From Serinus canaria (Eukaryota > Chordata > Aves > Passeriformes > Fringillidae), in assembly GCF_022539315.1 (NCBI RefSeq), contig NC_066319.1:29288093-29352092 (forward strand): a stretch of DNA of 64,000 bases, in the 5' to 3' direction. The notes under the pieces were generated by a model that saw only the letters and a list, made by a program, of their open reading frames with translations, was not told the origin of the DNA and made no database searches. The first letter of the stretch is position 1. Every line of letters starts with the position of its first letter. The translations under genes were made by a program, and so were the position numbers. Below are positions 50,156-64,000 of the stretch, one piece after another.

Positions 50156-53100
50156 GCTATATATGTATGTTCCTGTATCTTTGTGCAGCTCCCATAATAC
50201 AGTTTGAACCTCACTTTGAGAGTGTGCAGAGTACTCCAAACTCTCACTAACAAAAGGAAGGAGCTGGTCCTTTGCTACAGTTATGAATAAAAAGGCACCC
50301 AGATTCAGCAAACTCCTCAGAATAGATACATCTCTCTTCAAAACTTCAACCATATGCCCTTACTGGAAAGTGCCAAGTTTATTTTTCCATAAGTAAAACT
50401 TTGGTCATGAATATTTTGGCAGTGAAAAGCGCCATTTAAAAGAGACCATATATTTTCAGCAGTGACCAGTCCTTGCAGGCATTCAACTTGAAGCCCTGAG
50501 TACTGGTATCACATGACTCCAGTGTCACATTTAAAAACTTCATTAATTTTTCTCCAAAGTCTCCTTCCTGAATCTGAAAGACATGCTTACATTTCATTCT
50601 ACCATCCTTTGGAATGGTTTGATGTATTCAGAGCATTGCAAATAGGTGTTTGAGGGAATGGTTAAACTCGTGGGTGATATGGAGAGAACACCCAGGCAGA
50701 CAAAGGAGATCTGGTGCCAAACAGCTCTGTGAGTTCCTGGTGAGGAATCACATTTGTGCATGGACAGCATCAGCTGAGTCTCACCCGTTGCTTCATCCAT
50801 GTGTGCACAGCATATCATGCTGGCTTTGATGTTAATGATGCTGTTTCTTACAAACCACCAAAAAGAAGGTCTGGGTTGGTCTGACAGGTGCCACACCTGC
50901 TAAACAGCCCTTGGAAACAAGCTGGGCTTCCTAGAGAGTCCAAGCAGACTTACTAGGCAGTGCTTTGCACTGAACTAGCAATAGCACTTCTTCAACTCTT
51001 CATTGTAGATCTGCCATTAAGTTAACCTGTTTAGCACAGGAGATTTGCCAGATCCTCAGGCTAAATAGGAAGGAAAAATTTGCCTCTGTTGGGGTTCCTT
51101 TGGACAAATACTGGACAGCTTACCAGCCAAACACAGCTTCCTTTCAAGAAGTTCAAAGCCAGTCATATGTTTATTAACTTCCAGCAGAACACTCAACAGT
51201 GAGAATATTGCTACATGGTATTTTCATGTTATCACACTGAAATACACAGTATTTTAAAAGAGATTGTATTTAAAAAACAACCAGTATTTTAAGAGGAGTT
51301 CCTATTTCCAACATCAACTAATGGGACAAAATATTTTCACTGCCACTAAAACTCACAAAAAGCCATACCTTACCATGCAAAACTGTGTCCTGACATGTGC
51401 AACAGGTAAGGGAGCTTTGCTATTGCTTTTCTGTTCCTACTTTGTGATGAACAAAGGGTGTAGGGCTTCTTCAGTCAGCAACTGGGCCTGAATGAAAAAC
51501 ACTCTCCACTGCTAAAAGAGGAAAAAAAGAGTCAGCTAGTCATCTCACTAACACTGGAAACATGCTTCAATGTAGTCTCCCATGGAGTTTGACAAACCAC
51601 TGCCTTTAACTTTCAGCCTATTCCTTTGCCATTGGTTAAGAGAGCTATTTAACAAGTGAAAATTTACAGTCCTCAGCCTTCCAATTCTGACAGAAGTACC
51701 AACTCTTTGGAAATTCACTCAGATTCAGATTTCAAAATCCTTTCTGGGAAAAAGTCTACTACTTAAAATACCACACAAATGATGGACTACACAATTTCCC
51801 AATCTTTTACTTCAATTTTTTCTGCAGCATAGCTATCTCAGATTGTAAAATAACCCCATCTAACCATTAGAAGTGTTATGACAGCAAGAAGAATTAGAAA
51901 ACCTAGAGATAAACACAGAAAGACAGCAGGAACACTTTTTCAACTTCCTAATTTTAGACATGTTAGAAAAACCCCACAACTTCCTCCTCTGATTACTTTC
52001 TCACCTTTTTATAGGTGCCAATACCTTGAAAAAAATGGACACAAGGATTTCTCAAGGAAAACAGCACTCAGAACTCAGATTCCAGATAGATCATTGTTAC
52101 TTCTAAGATTTTATCTAAAAGTCAACAACAGTGTTAATATCCCATTAAAATCTTTATATGTTGTTGTAAAAACAGAGTCACCTTCCACTGATGTGATTTC
52201 AGCAGATGCTAGTTTTTTTTGGAAGCATATTATAAAAGTACAAAAACAAACTTATTTATTGTGCCTAAACTCACAACACCCCCATTTATGGGGAATAGCA
52301 AAGTTTCTGTATAGACAGAAAATCCCTGCAGGTCCTGGGAGAGAGTTGGCCTAAGAATTTCACACAGAAGAATAAGCAAACTATTTTTTGTTTGGTTATT
52401 TATACAGTACAATTTTTCAAGTACTCCTCCTGCCCATCCTAGACCACACTGAAATTACAAAACCTGACTTTGTCATCCTTGTAAATCCAGTTGAGTAAAT
52501 AAGCTGTTTTCTGTAAACTTGTGGTCTCAGCCTCCTTGTTAGTTTATTGCAAAATTAAAGGGAGCTCAGCACAGAACTATCAATCAGTAACCAGCAAAGG
52601 TAGAAAGTCTTCTGGAATGCACCAAAAGGCAAAACCCCACACTATTTCATGAAATGGCTGTTTGTTAAAAGAATGAAGCAGAAATCCCCATTTCGCATGC
52701 AACACTATTTAGGAAAATTCTTATTAAAGGCTTCCTATTGAGCTGGGAGAGCAAGCACAAGAACACTTGCAATAATCCCACATTACTCCACCCTTATTAG
52801 CCCATGAATTTTGTGGTTTTCACTGTGCCCAGAAAACGTCACTAGAGAGCACCAAGTACAAGTGACAAGTCACTGGGGCTGGGATGATGACCCTGCATGC
52901 TGGAGGAGAAGGAAAGGAAGTTTTACTGATTCCCAGCCAATCTGCCTTCCCATCCCTGAGAAGGCATCTCTCTCCCTTCCCTGAAGAACAGGGCTTTTCA
53001 GGAGGTGTTCAAGTCATGGCTCAAAACAATAAGAGACCGTGCACCAAGCAATGCCACAAAGTCAGATGGGGCTGGCAGCAAGCCTGAAAACAGCAAAAGG

Positions 53101-55100
53101 GAACAGAGAGTAAAAATAGGGTGAAAAATCATGCTTCAAACAGCTGTGAGAAAACCTGTTAAAGATCCTCAAAGACTGGCATCAGTCTGCTCAAGGAAGA
53201 ATCCAAAATTACCCCTATCTGTGACAGTAAGAGGGTATTTGTGGCCTTCATTTAAGCTACACACTGAATGAGCTTTTTCTTCAACTTCTGTTTCTTTGGG
53301 GAGAATTTCTTCAGCATCAGTGGCTATTTGACACAAAAGCTGCCAAAAGTTGTGCAAGACCCCAGCAGAACTTCTACTTAATACTCACAAGGAATAAAAC
53401 ATGCTTAAAACTGAGCATTTTTGGTGAAATCATAGAGTTACAAACAGAAAAAAAGAAAGCTCTGAATGCAATACCGAGAGCTCCTAACCAAAACACGAGT
53501 TTTGCAGAGAGAATGTCAAGTGCCCACAGCAGCACTTGAAGACAGTTACTGCTCCACAGGGCCTCACAGGAGAATGGCTTTTAGTGAGAAAAGACTCTGC
53601 ACACTGAGACAGCTCTAGGCTCTAGGACCAAATTAAACATATTTATATCACAACTATTATAATGACAAGACATTAAATATATACACATATCTTCATTCTC
53701 AGAAAATGCAAACTATTTTGGCTCTCACAAACCAAATACAAAAGAAAAAACCCAACAGTTAATCATCTCAAATCCAAGCAAATCACCACACCCACCCAAT
53801 ACTTATCCCACAAGGTGTCTTGTATTCCTAAACTGAGTAGCCACCAGCCCCAGCAGCTCAGGTTTCTGTGGGGAAGAATGTAAATAATGTCAAATGCTCT
53901 ATAAAGCCCAGACATCACCAGTAAAAAACCTTCTAATACATGAAATTCCCATATGCAAAGTGAAACACCTCTTCTGGTGTTTAACCAAGGCCTAACTAAG
54001 ATACTCAAAAGTATCTTTCTATGTTTTACTAAAATGGTTGTACCACAAAGCTGCTTCACTGCAGGCATGAGCAATTCACAAATGCCCACATTTAAAACTG
54101 TTGCTAACCCAAATCAGCTGAAGGATGAAGTACCATTACAGCCATCTTGCCTGTAACATGGCAGAGGAACAGGCTGGTAACAGTGATACACAGGCTGGAG
54201 GGAAGCAGGCAGATATTTTCAGACACAGCACAGCAGCTACCCTGACTGAAGGCAAAGCCAAGAGCTGTTAGAATTCACATCTCAACCAATGTTACCAGAA
54301 TTTGGCATAATTCCCTGAATAACAGATACATACACACAAACCACTGGAAGCCTATTGAGAACCACTTCCTAATCCTACATGCAATGTATACTCCTACAAG
54401 TGCTGGCCTTGCCTCTGAGGAATTTGAACTGCACCTATTTTCCTCAGAATCCAGGGGGGAAAAAAATAAAAGCAATTGAACAGCACAGAAACAAAAAAGC
54501 ACAATTCTCTGGAAGGCTCACTACCACCTTTTAGAAGATTAGTGATCTGTTGATCAGGACACATTGCTGGCTAGCTGCAACCTTATTAGAGTTCTTAGGA
54601 GAAGACAACTTGCAGCTCTTGTTTTGCCAAGGTATCGCTACCCAAACTTCTCTTTCATCCCTCAGTGAGACAATTCACAGCAGCAGAGGTGATTTTATAG
54701 TTATTGGATTTCATGGGGTATAAATAGGACTTGGAAGAAGCCAAGGTATCTTTCAGACACTAGCCACTGTATTTACATCAAACTTATTCTGCTTTGCATA
54801 GGAAAAGTACAAAGTTATGCAATTCTATTCCATAAGCCTTTTGAAGAAGTGTCTATTCACATCTCTGCCAGCTGCTTAAAAAGCATCACAACGCATTAAA
54901 ACTTCCACCAGAAGAAAAAACAAAGAAACAAAGCAAAACAAAAGCAGGCTGTTCTCAGGCAGCTACAGGCCTTCAAGTTGAAACAGCTACCACCCAGCAA
55001 CAGCCTGAGGTCTTTAGCCTTTCCTACTCTGTGAATGAGGAATGCGGCCAACACAAACTAATGTTCAAAATGCCCACCACAGCAGCCTTGTGCTGTGCTG

Positions 55101-55175
55101 CCCAGGAGAAGGGTTTGTGTGCCTGCCCAGGAGAAGGGCTTGTGTGCCTGCCCAGGAGAAGGGCTTGTGTGCCTG
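55101..55175 (+). repeat. Minisatellite, three copies of a 25-bp unit
   Basis: Three head-to-tail copies of a 25-bp GC-rich unit (CCCAGGAGAAGGG, then CTTGTGTGCCTG) sit at 55101, 55126 and 55151. They are identical except for one T/C difference in copy 1. Because 25 is not a multiple of three and the unit has no stop in any plus frame, all three plus frames stay open here. Overlapping open frames around 55031-55358 follow from this and are not genes. Confidence 0.9.
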
Positions 55176-58100
55176 CAAGGCCTTCCCATCCAGCAGCCTG
55201 CACAGACCTGTTTGCAGAGATGTGCATCCCCCAAGAGGGATGGCCACCCATCTTCATGCCCTGGCAGGGGCCCAGAGCTCCCTGTTCAGTTTCCAGCAGA
55301 TCTTCCTCTCCTCCACCCTCCCCTCCAGTCCCTGCTCAGTGATGGCTTTCTGAATTGAACTTTCTCATGTGTGTAGCTAGAGATGGGGCACAGTAAGAGA
55401 CTGCTCTGACACTGGCTGAGGAAACACAAAGTACCTCTTGGGAAATCACTGCAATCCACAGGCAAGTTTTACAGCCCAACCTGCTGCACTCTAAAAGCAA
55501 CGACACCACTGCTTAAAAGGGTGTTTTCTGATGAATGCCAAACTGTCTTGCAACAGAATAAATAAAATTATGAACTCACAGTTCACTCTTAGACTCTTTG
55601 CTGTTCTCTGCAACAGCACTTTTGGTTGGTTGAATTTGTTTCATTTTGAAGGACGGGGAAGAAACTGGAACAACAGCAAAGTAGTACAGAATTTCAGTTC
55701 TGCACTGGCATGTTCCAGATTGAGAGGAGAGACACCTCCTACACTTTCATAAGGCAAGGAAGTAAAAATGTATGTTGACTTTTTTTCCCACTGAAAAACC
55801 TAGTAAAGTTTATTGGCACTTGTCATTGGTAGAAGAAAACAGACTGAAGGCTCTTTCCTTTCACTTGCTGTGTTCAGACCTTCTGCCAGGTGTCTATCCT
55901 CCTTCATCCAGCACTTCAAATTTACCTAGACCTACACAAATTCCTTGACATTAAATCTCACTACCTTCTGGTGGAATAAATGTATCGTTGTCCCTGTTGT
56001 AGAGACAGATGCACAGACACTAAGCAAATTGACTAAAGGTACCACAAATATTTACTACCATTCCTAAACCCTGATTTTAAGAACAGTTAAAAGTTGAAAA
56101 GAGTCATGCTACCCCAAGCACTCTAGAACACCTCAGACTATCTAGTATGTAGCCAGCAAATTACATATTTATAATTCTTTCCATATTTGGGGGTTATTTT
56201 AATTAGGTTTTGTTTTATACCTGTCTATACTTAGCTTTTTCCTAACAACTCAATAGGAATATGAAGTAATTGGAGAAGTGTCTATTGTTGATTACCAAAC
56301 TAATGAAATACTCCTAAACAAGGTCTACTCAGGGCTCACGGCCCATTTCAAGTTGATAATTAATATACCAGCATTTTTATTTCATTCTGATATTTTGACA
56401 AGCCCATCAGAAAGACCATTTATACTAACATACACACGAGGTCTTGAGAGATATAGCATATAAAGCACAACTTCATGTCATTAATTCCATTAATTCCTCA
56501 GATCCTTTCCAATTAGTTCCTTCAAGCCTTCAAGGCAGTGGGTCATAGGAGACTCACTGAATCTTGGATACAAACTGAAACAGCTCAATGGCCTACTGTA
56601 ATTTACAGCTTTGCTGAACAGTTTTAAAAACACTTTCCCTAGCTCCGCCCTATCCCACAACATGACTCTATGCCAACATTCTTAAAAGGAGGACAGTGTT
56701 AGTTTAGACCTCTGCTTGCTATCTTGTGGAAGCAGCAGAAAGTACTTCTAGGATGTGCTAAAATATTTGTTCCTCTTGTCCATTCATTAAACTTTACATG
56801 CAGGTAACTACTACCACTATCACATGGCTTACTTTTTTTTATACACAACATGCTTTATCAGTAGCACAGAAACAGAGCAAATCTTTTCTAGCCTATGCTT
56901 ATGTTAGAGAACACAGAATGTTTTACACCACACCTGTTAGAAAACTTTTCTTAGTGTGTTATGGCCTTTCACTGAACACATTTCGAGACCCAGGATTTTT
57001 ATACTTGTCTAATGGCTGTGCTTAGATAATCGTGTAGGCTTTATTTCAGTGTAGGTAATGGTCAGTAGGTTTGACGTACAGAGTAACAGGGAATTTGGAT
57101 ATATAACTCCATCCTCCCATTTGCCCAAGCTATTTGACAGGTCTGTAGAGTACTAAGGTAGTAACTGATACTGCACAGAAGCCTGACAGCCAATATATTG
57201 ATAATTTTTACAAAACAAATTAGACACAGACTGTTGCAGCATACACACAGTATATGCTGCAGTTGAGAGGGCCACAATACACAGAGTATCACCATACAGC
57301 CTCAGAAAGCTTCAACCCAGACCCAGCAACACCATACCACAGCAGAAGGCTTCAGGTGCCTGCCCACACACAGTAACACCACATCACTTGAGAAGGCGGC
57401 AAGCAGCTGCCCCTCTTGTTCTTTAGTCCAGCCTTTTATACCCCTCATGTACATGCATTGCACCTGTGTGCCTTTACTGATGGTGCAGTGCACCTGGGCA
57501 CTCCATGGCTCATCACCTCCAATGCTCACCTGACCCACACAGCTGTACCCACTGGGGATGAGGCTCAGCCACAGCCCCACTCCCAATTACCACAAACTGT
57601 GTGCCTACAGCTGACAGCAGCATTTACTGCAGCTATGGCACACTTAGTCAATGCTGTATTCCTGCTGATTTTAAAGTTCAGTTATCAACCTCTATAGCTG
57701 TAATGGCTGTAAAAAAGTAGAAGTCATACAGAAAACAAAATACCCAGATGCTAAAACAAACAGCCTCTCAAGTTGCTATCAGTTTCCCATCCTTCTGAGT
57801 CAGTGCTCAGAGAGCTATGAAAGAAGAGGTGAAAATGAATTAAATGTATGACAAACTGTAGATATCTATTAACACTTCATTTTAGACATTTTCATACACT
57901 GAATTGCATTTACACCTTTAGAGCCTAACCTATAGTTTAACCAATAATCATTCTCTGCCAGAAATATTTGTAGTATTAGAAAACCATCAGGAGCCTCAGC
58001 CTCCCTTAAAATGCAACAATACAAAACATACCAGTCTGAGCACTGGGTAGTACTTTTCTACTGTACCAGTGACTGCTTTCATAATCAACATATTTTAACC

Positions 58101-61100
58101 CAACTGGACTGAAAGTCAAAGGTTTTACCACCTAGCTTTTTGAGCTTTCTAATAAATCAACATACCTCTAAAATGAAGTGCAATATTTTTAGGCAAAAGA
58201 AGATTACTTGGGTATATTTTATCAGTCTCCTAAACCTGCAGACCTAGACAGTTAAGACATTTTTCCTCTTATAATATTCAATACAGTTTCTAAATAAAGA
58301 TATTCTGAAGAAAATATAAAAATAATAATAAATAAATGCATCCTATACAAAAGACACCGTGGTGGACTGTGTAACAAAGTTTTATTACCACTCTTTGAAG
58401 ATTGCTATAGCATTTTAGGAAGCGTTTAGCCTTGTTACACAGTACTTTGATTATCCTAGGTGCTTCTTCCACAAAAGCACATTAAAATAAAAGGGCTACT
58501 AGTTATGGATAAATAATTCATAATGAGACAGGAAGAATACATGCCCAAACATGTATGTGTGTACTTGTTTTCCAAACATGTCAGATCTGGTATCACCCAG
58601 AGGAAAGAAGAGGAGAGGGGACATAAATCATCCCAATCATCAACAATATTTGGGGGGGAAAATAAAATTTTTTGGCCAAAAACATTCTGGAATTTCAATG
58701 GCATTGTCTTCGGCTCTGTAACCTATTCTTTTCTAAATCTTTTCACTAGGAAATATAGTTAGTCTGTATTTCTCCAATAAAATTGGCCTTTATATCATAT
58801 TTTAAATTTTCTTTTAAGCTACCCAACTCTGTTTCACAGAGAAACAATTAGTTCAGACTTTTTCTCTTCTTATTAACTCTTCACCTCAATTAATATTCAA
58901 GTGAGAACCGGAGGGAGCAGAAGTCCAATGGCATGTTCTCTAATCCTGGTTCTGAGGCTAAGTAGCTGCAACTGCTTACAGATACAATAAATTCTTTGTG
59001 CCCCCTTTTCAAAGCAGGCCTAATGCCTACCCCATAAGAGTATTGTGGGATTCAGTATTTTGCTTTCCTAATGCTTTGAACTCACTGCATGAAGTGTGAT
59101 TGAAATCACAGTGCACCACCACAAACCACCCTGTGTTCCCAGAGTCTTCCAATGTATAGCTGGGCAACATCTAAATACAATTTAACAGTAATAGTTGACC
59201 CTGTGTAGGTTCTATGCATGGGCCTGTTGGTCTTGTAACAAAAGTCTTAGAACTTCCCTCCAGAAAACCTGCTGGCTTTTTTTTTTTTTTTTCCTTTTGG
59301 CATTTTTGGCTGGGTGGAGAGAGGAGTTGATGTGTTTTTTTAAATCCTTTGCCTTTGCTTGAGCTGGGAGTGAAAGCATCACTGGTTTGCACTGCAAGTT
59401 TGGGAAGGGTAAATCTGAAAAATTCCTCATGGCTCAACCTCTGGTATGTTGTACAACATTCTGTAAAGCATTAGCACTGTATTTAAAACAGACGGAAAGT
59501 AACAAAGAGATGCCAGATTATTATTTAGATGTTAGCTATGAACTGTGTTCTTGGAAACAAGTTTTGGTCTCTCTTGAGCTTACTGTGTTTTAAAGAGCTG
59601 TTTAATAGAGCAGGGAGTACTGAATAGCTCCAGAACAGCAAAGACAACAAAATAATAGCAATGTAGAATAGCTTCAAATCAGCCCTGTACTAATTTATTT
59701 TCTGAACTGGATATCTCAGATCATTCCTGTGCCAGTAAAAGACAAATAAATAGTTATTTTTTTAGGGTGTTACACGATCAACAAGTACAGACTTTAGACT
59801 ACTTTTAGAACGTGATGCTCAGTAAGGAGCTGTATATATCAGATTAGGCAGCACAAAAGCTGTAACAGCTCACTGAGAGCTGTGTCCACACTGAAGTTTC
59901 TGAGAGAAAGGGGAAGAGGCACAAATAATTAAAGAGAAGGCACGATTTAGAGAAAACAAATACAAACTTCCTCCAGGAATGAACACTGCCTGGAATACCA
60001 GCAGGAAATGTAAATGGGAGGAACAGAATTGGCACATCTAGAACATGGTGGGACACAGAGTCTGGAAAATTGCTGCTTTGGAGGTAAAGTGCCTGCTTCA
60101 AGTTCCACCACACTTCAAAGAATGAGGCCACAAATAGCAAAGCCATTCTCACCAAGCAAGAAGCCATCCACTCAGCAGTACAGACTGAGAACTGTTCTTG
60201 CAATGACCATCACAAGACTCACCGTTCACTTTGCCAGTTTCTATCCTGATTGCAAATAGCAAGAGCCAGCCTCAAGAATAAATGCAGACCCACTGCAAAG
60301 CAATGCATCTAAATGCTTCTCAATTTGATAAAAATGACCTATTGCCTAAATGGGTCACAGTAGCCCAAATTCCACAGATAGTACTAACAAGCTTCCTGAA
60401 ACATATTTCTATAATTCTGTGTGGATAGCATCAGATTTATGTGATGAAAAGACAATCTAGATACAGATAGTTGCCAACTCCACCTTGCCAATGTGCAGCA
60501 TTATTTTGGGGGACCAGAAAAACCAGGAAGACATTTTATGCAAATCAACAAGGTCAAACAACGTCCATTCTTCATTTTCCTTAAAACTTGTAGTACTTTG
60601 AGGATACAAAGGAAGAGTTAAAAATGCATTGTATAGGATTGTATTCTTATTTTCATTCTGGTTTGTGTCATAAGTAGATTCTCTCCATTATTGGAGATTA
60701 AATTTTTTCATAAGCTCCTATAACATTAAAACAACTACTGTAACAGGAGTGCATGAAACACCTCAGATAACCATTAGTATGGGATTCATAATAAAACCTT
60801 GAGAACTCGTAACACAAAGTAGAAAAAAAACCAACTTATAGCTCTGTTTGCACTACAAAGCTGGTTTACCAAGAAGTCTAGCTATGACAGGTAAATTCTG
60901 AAGCCTACAACCATAATTTTATAACATACGCATGTACACACAGCATGTACATGTTCTTTGCCCCAGATCTGGATCATGTCAGAGGCTTGTCCAGGCATAA
61001 TCATTCCCCACCCAATTCCTCTGTTCCAGGTCAAACAAGAATTCAAAAAATCCCCTGCCTTGCAGTGTGACATTGTAGGCTGGAGAAGGGCAATGCCACT

Positions 61101-61570
61101 CAGCTCTGTGCTAGCACAAAAATTCCTTCCATCTCCCCTCTCAAACCAGGGACACAGCATTCAAACGTAGGCAGAAGAATGCAGCAGAGTTATGCTTGCT
61201 CAGCAATGGAAGTATTTTGCTAAGCCTGCCACTCTGCCTCCCTGCACAGCTGCTTTCTTTGCCTGCATCTAAAACTGGCTGTGCAAAAAATGGAAAAATA
61301 TAAATTGAGGCAGAAACCACCTTCAGATTGAATAAGTACTCAACAGTATGAACACTGTAATACACCCTAAACATTCACACAAGCAGTAACTCAAATAATA
61401 TATTTGACTATGAGATATGATATGAGCTGTATATGAGCCACACAACACACACAGACATAGGTGACAATGCTTCCCAAAACAAAAAGCCCAAACACAGTAA
61501 AAAGTGCCCTTGTATGATATTTTTCAGAAGAGACTTTCAAAACACTACAAACAGTCAGATCCTGAATGTG

Positions 61571-61590
61571 AAAAAAAAAAAAAAAAAAAA
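61571..61590. repeat. Homopolymer A20
   Basis: This is the longest A run in the window. A diverged MIR-like tail follows. No processed gene copy was recognised upstream. Confidence 0.8.
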
Positions 61591-61595
61591 GACAG

Positions 61596-61662
61596 GGATG
61601 ATACCATGCATTTTACAGACCAGAAAATGAAGAAAAGAGACTGAGAGACATTGTAAGCACTA
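61596..61662 (-). repeat. MIR-like SINE tail fragment
   Basis: Just after a 20-base A run, ATACCATGCATTTTACAGAC, AGAAAATGAAGAAAAGAGAC and TGAGAGACATTGTAAGC follow the reverse-complement MIR tail (CCCATTTTACAGATGAGGAAACTGAGGC). The copy is short and diverged. Confidence 0.45.
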
Positions 61663-62944
61663 AAAGGCATCAGTATCTAAGAGGTCTTTATAAAAGACAA
61701 TAAAAAGGCAACAAATCTGAAGAAATGAAGAACAGTTTCAGGGCACAATAACTGCAGGTTTTTACAAAATGCCCACTGATCTACAGTATCTGAATTTTAT
61801 AAAGTAAAAAGCATAGGTTTGCCATTTCCTTCTCCCTTCTCTGTTCTAGGAAGAAAGTGGGAAGCTACAAAAGAAAGTTTGTTAGAAAGTGAAAAATATG
61901 CTGAAGGAAGGTGTTTTAGCAGATGGCTTTAAAATTCAAATCTTCAGAGCAAGAAGTTCAGAGCCAGACTGCCCAAAATTGTTCAAAATAGTCTAACAGC
62001 ATCATATTTGGGACAATGTGGTTGTGCAGGAAAGGAGAATAACACATTCATTTACTAAAAAGAACAGGTAGAACACGGTATACTCTTATTTAAATCTTCA
62101 AAAAGAACTTTTTGAATAGTATTTTCACATGACAGGAAGAATGATCAATCTGACTAAAAAGTTACTTCTACACTTTTCTGATTTGGTTTTTTCACCACTC
62201 AAAGATAATGATAGCTTACCTGGAACTTTTGTAGCTGTGGACTCTGAAATACTTCTCTATTTGAGGCCATATGACAATTCTCTGTGTCTAATAGCTTTAA
62301 AAAGCAAACTTCAGACTGGCAAAAAACCAAGCAGCTTTATATGTACACTGAGGCAGTTTACATCAGTGTTTCACAAAGATAGGGTGGATTTTGACTCACC
62401 TTTTTTTGTTCATTATCACTGCAACTGAATAAACACTGAGAGATAATTCTTATAACCAAATGGGTGATGAAGAGTGTATTAATACCAAGTAAATATCTTA
62501 TAAATACTTTGAAATTATGGTAATACAGGCCTATCTTAACACTTTCAGTTGACCAAGGAAAACAGTGGACATGGGGCTGAACAGAGAGGAGGCAGGACTA
62601 TCTGAGGCCATCAATGGGCCAACAAATCATCCCTAATAGGCAAGAAGTAAGAATATGAGTTATACAGTAAATAAAAGCAAATCTGACATGTCTAGGACAT
62701 TGAACATGCACTATGAAGTCTGCAACACAGTGTACTTATTTGTATGTCAGCAGCTAAGACATCCTGTTTGTCCCAATTTTTCTCTTTTCCTTGAAGTTAA
62801 GAGGTTTCAAGTAAGAAAAAAAAGACATGTTGGGAAAGACTCAGATAAATCACATCCTTGCAGAAATTTTGCACATCTCCCCTCCCAGCTGTATTTTACT
62901 TGCCTAAATCTGGATGCTGCAGATACTGGAACAAGCTGATACAC

Positions 62945-62969
62945 AAAATTAGAAAGCTTTTCTAATTTT
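62945..62969. other. Short perfect hairpin
   Basis: AAAATTAGAAA (62945-62955) and its reverse complement (62959-62969) flank a 3-base loop around an AAGCTT centre. AT-rich inverted repeats this size arise by chance fairly often. Confidence 0.6.
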
Positions 62970-64000
62970 TACAAGTACTTCTGTGTTGTTGGATCAAACC
63001 AGGTTTAACTTAAACACTTCCAGGAAAACCAGGGATCAGGAAATTGTAACAAATGCTCCAAGAACTATAATCCAAAAGGGATGTATTTGTCTTCCTTCTC
63101 CCAGCTGAACATCATGGTTTTGCATGCACACATTCCTGAATCCATCTTTTGGGCCCTTACGGACTTTGTTTTCCATCAGCCATTCTTTTGACTTCACCTT
63201 CTTTCAGAAATATTATTGAAACAAAGACAAAACACTTTAGAACACTCAACCAGGATTGGAAAAATTCTTTTAATTACAATTGAAAAGTCAGTAAAGCACT
63301 TGCAGATCTCTCTAAACCAGACAAAGCCTACCTCCCTTCAGAAACAAAGACAGTTTTTCTGCTTTGAAAGAGAAAGTTAAGAAGTTCACTAAAAGCAGCA
63401 GAAGACTGTAAGGAAAGTGTCTAATAAACTCTTCTAAAATTTCTTCTCAGTACATTGGAGATAGCATAAAATGTTGGGCCCGGAACGAGTTAATAGTGCA
63501 GCATGTACTCAATTCATTTAAAATATGTTCAAGTGCTTTCCTGAGTTGATATCAAAGAATTCAATCAGACATTGATACAAAAAATTGGCAGAATTTGTAG
63601 CATTTTATTTAATACTGGAAGGCAAAAAAGTTATATAAAGACAAATTGCTGTATGAGGCAGAGGCTGTGTGTTCTCACAAGTTTCAGTTGCAGCCAGCCT
63701 GGCTACTACACTCTGGAATTGTAGTCATAAGAATTAGTATTTCAAAGGAAAAAAGCATTATAGCAGAACTGGAGGATGGACAGAGATCACAGAAACAAGG
63801 TGTTTTCAACAAAGTCTTACCAAGTAAATTCTTGAAACATGCACTTTTAAAAATACACGTACATTTACCATACCCCTATTAAGAGCTTAATGGAAATGGT
63901 GTCAAATTAGAGGATGTAGCAATAGAACAAGATTTGGCAAGGTTTTATGCTTAAAAAAAAGGCTATGGAACAGAAATCAATATCTGGTTACAGAGGAGGA

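Larger units (their letters stand above)
46900..64000 (-). other. RAD51B: RAD51B intron before the exon (partial, at least 17.1 kb)
   Basis: This is inferred intron upstream of the exon's acceptor. The preceding exon should encode the Walker B strand (LVILDS-type) and about 60 residues in all. No such frame is visible on the minus strand here, so it probably lies beyond the right edge. Contents are one solo LTR, a 25-bp minisatellite, a CA microsatellite, homopolymers and a MIR-like remnant. Confidence 0.75.
48939..64000. other. Intronic block without recognised genes
   Basis: After the solo LTR there are A-runs near 48961 and 49516, the CA array at 50.1 kb, the minisatellite at 55.1 kb, T16 at 59.28 kb, A20 with a MIR-like tail at 61.6 kb and a small hairpin at 62.95 kb. 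The longest frames (158 codons at 51878-52354 plus, 119 codons at 59844-60203 minus) carry no domain I recognise. The preceding RAD51B exon was not found. Confidence 0.55.

Noticed and set aside
55031..55358. Several overlapping open frames of 60-103 codons on both strands.
   Set aside because: They are created by the stop-free 25-bp repeat and GC-richer flanks, with no domain or splice support.
1..64000. CRISPR arrays, operons, prokaryotic ribosome binding sites or a novel multi-gene system.
   Set aside because: The sequence is eukaryotic intronic DNA. No regularly spaced repeats with unique spacers and no clustered coding genes were seen.

Overview
The window looks like bird chromosomal DNA, most likely from a songbird (Passeriformes). 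It is AT-rich, CpG-poor and almost gene-free. It carries a 3' fragment of a CR1 LINE, the usual avian non-LTR retrotransposon. It also carries a well-preserved solo LTR of a type I recall as common in songbird genomes. No bacterial, viral or organellar gene organisation is present.

Only one protein-coding segment can be supported: a 97-bp exon at 46803-46899 on the minus strand. Its 32 codons match the RecA-core segment of RAD51B around the LTNQ motif, and it is flanked by a strong 3' splice site and a consensus 5' splice site. Everything else is therefore best read as two very large RAD51B introns, transcribed right to left. At least 46.8 kb of the intron after the exon (1-46802) and at least 17.1 kb of the intron before it (46900-64000) are present, and neither far end was found. 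Very long introns fit what is known of RAD51B in other vertebrates.

The introns hold repeats of several ages. Two solo LTRs (5764-6220 and 48553-48938) both lie antisense to RAD51B. CR1 LINE pieces lie at 41472-41770 and 31838-31990, with a weak one near 42840. A small hAT-like non-autonomous DNA transposon lies at 38126-38301. Between 35 and 45 kb there are several degraded tRNA-derived or MIR-like SINEs. Short tandem duplications, a 3 x 25-bp minisatellite, microsatellites, homopolymers and G-quadruplex-prone tracts make up the rest.

The most distinctive unexplained structures are a pair of adjacent near-perfect hairpins (3855-3915), a hairpin beside a palindrome containing an octamer (30555-30593), a CpG-dense stretch (32978-33390), a short CpG-rich patch (37829-37862), and a 213-codon open frame (33730-34371). 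No previously undescribed multi-gene system was found. Nearly all open frames in the window are chance frames in intronic DNA.
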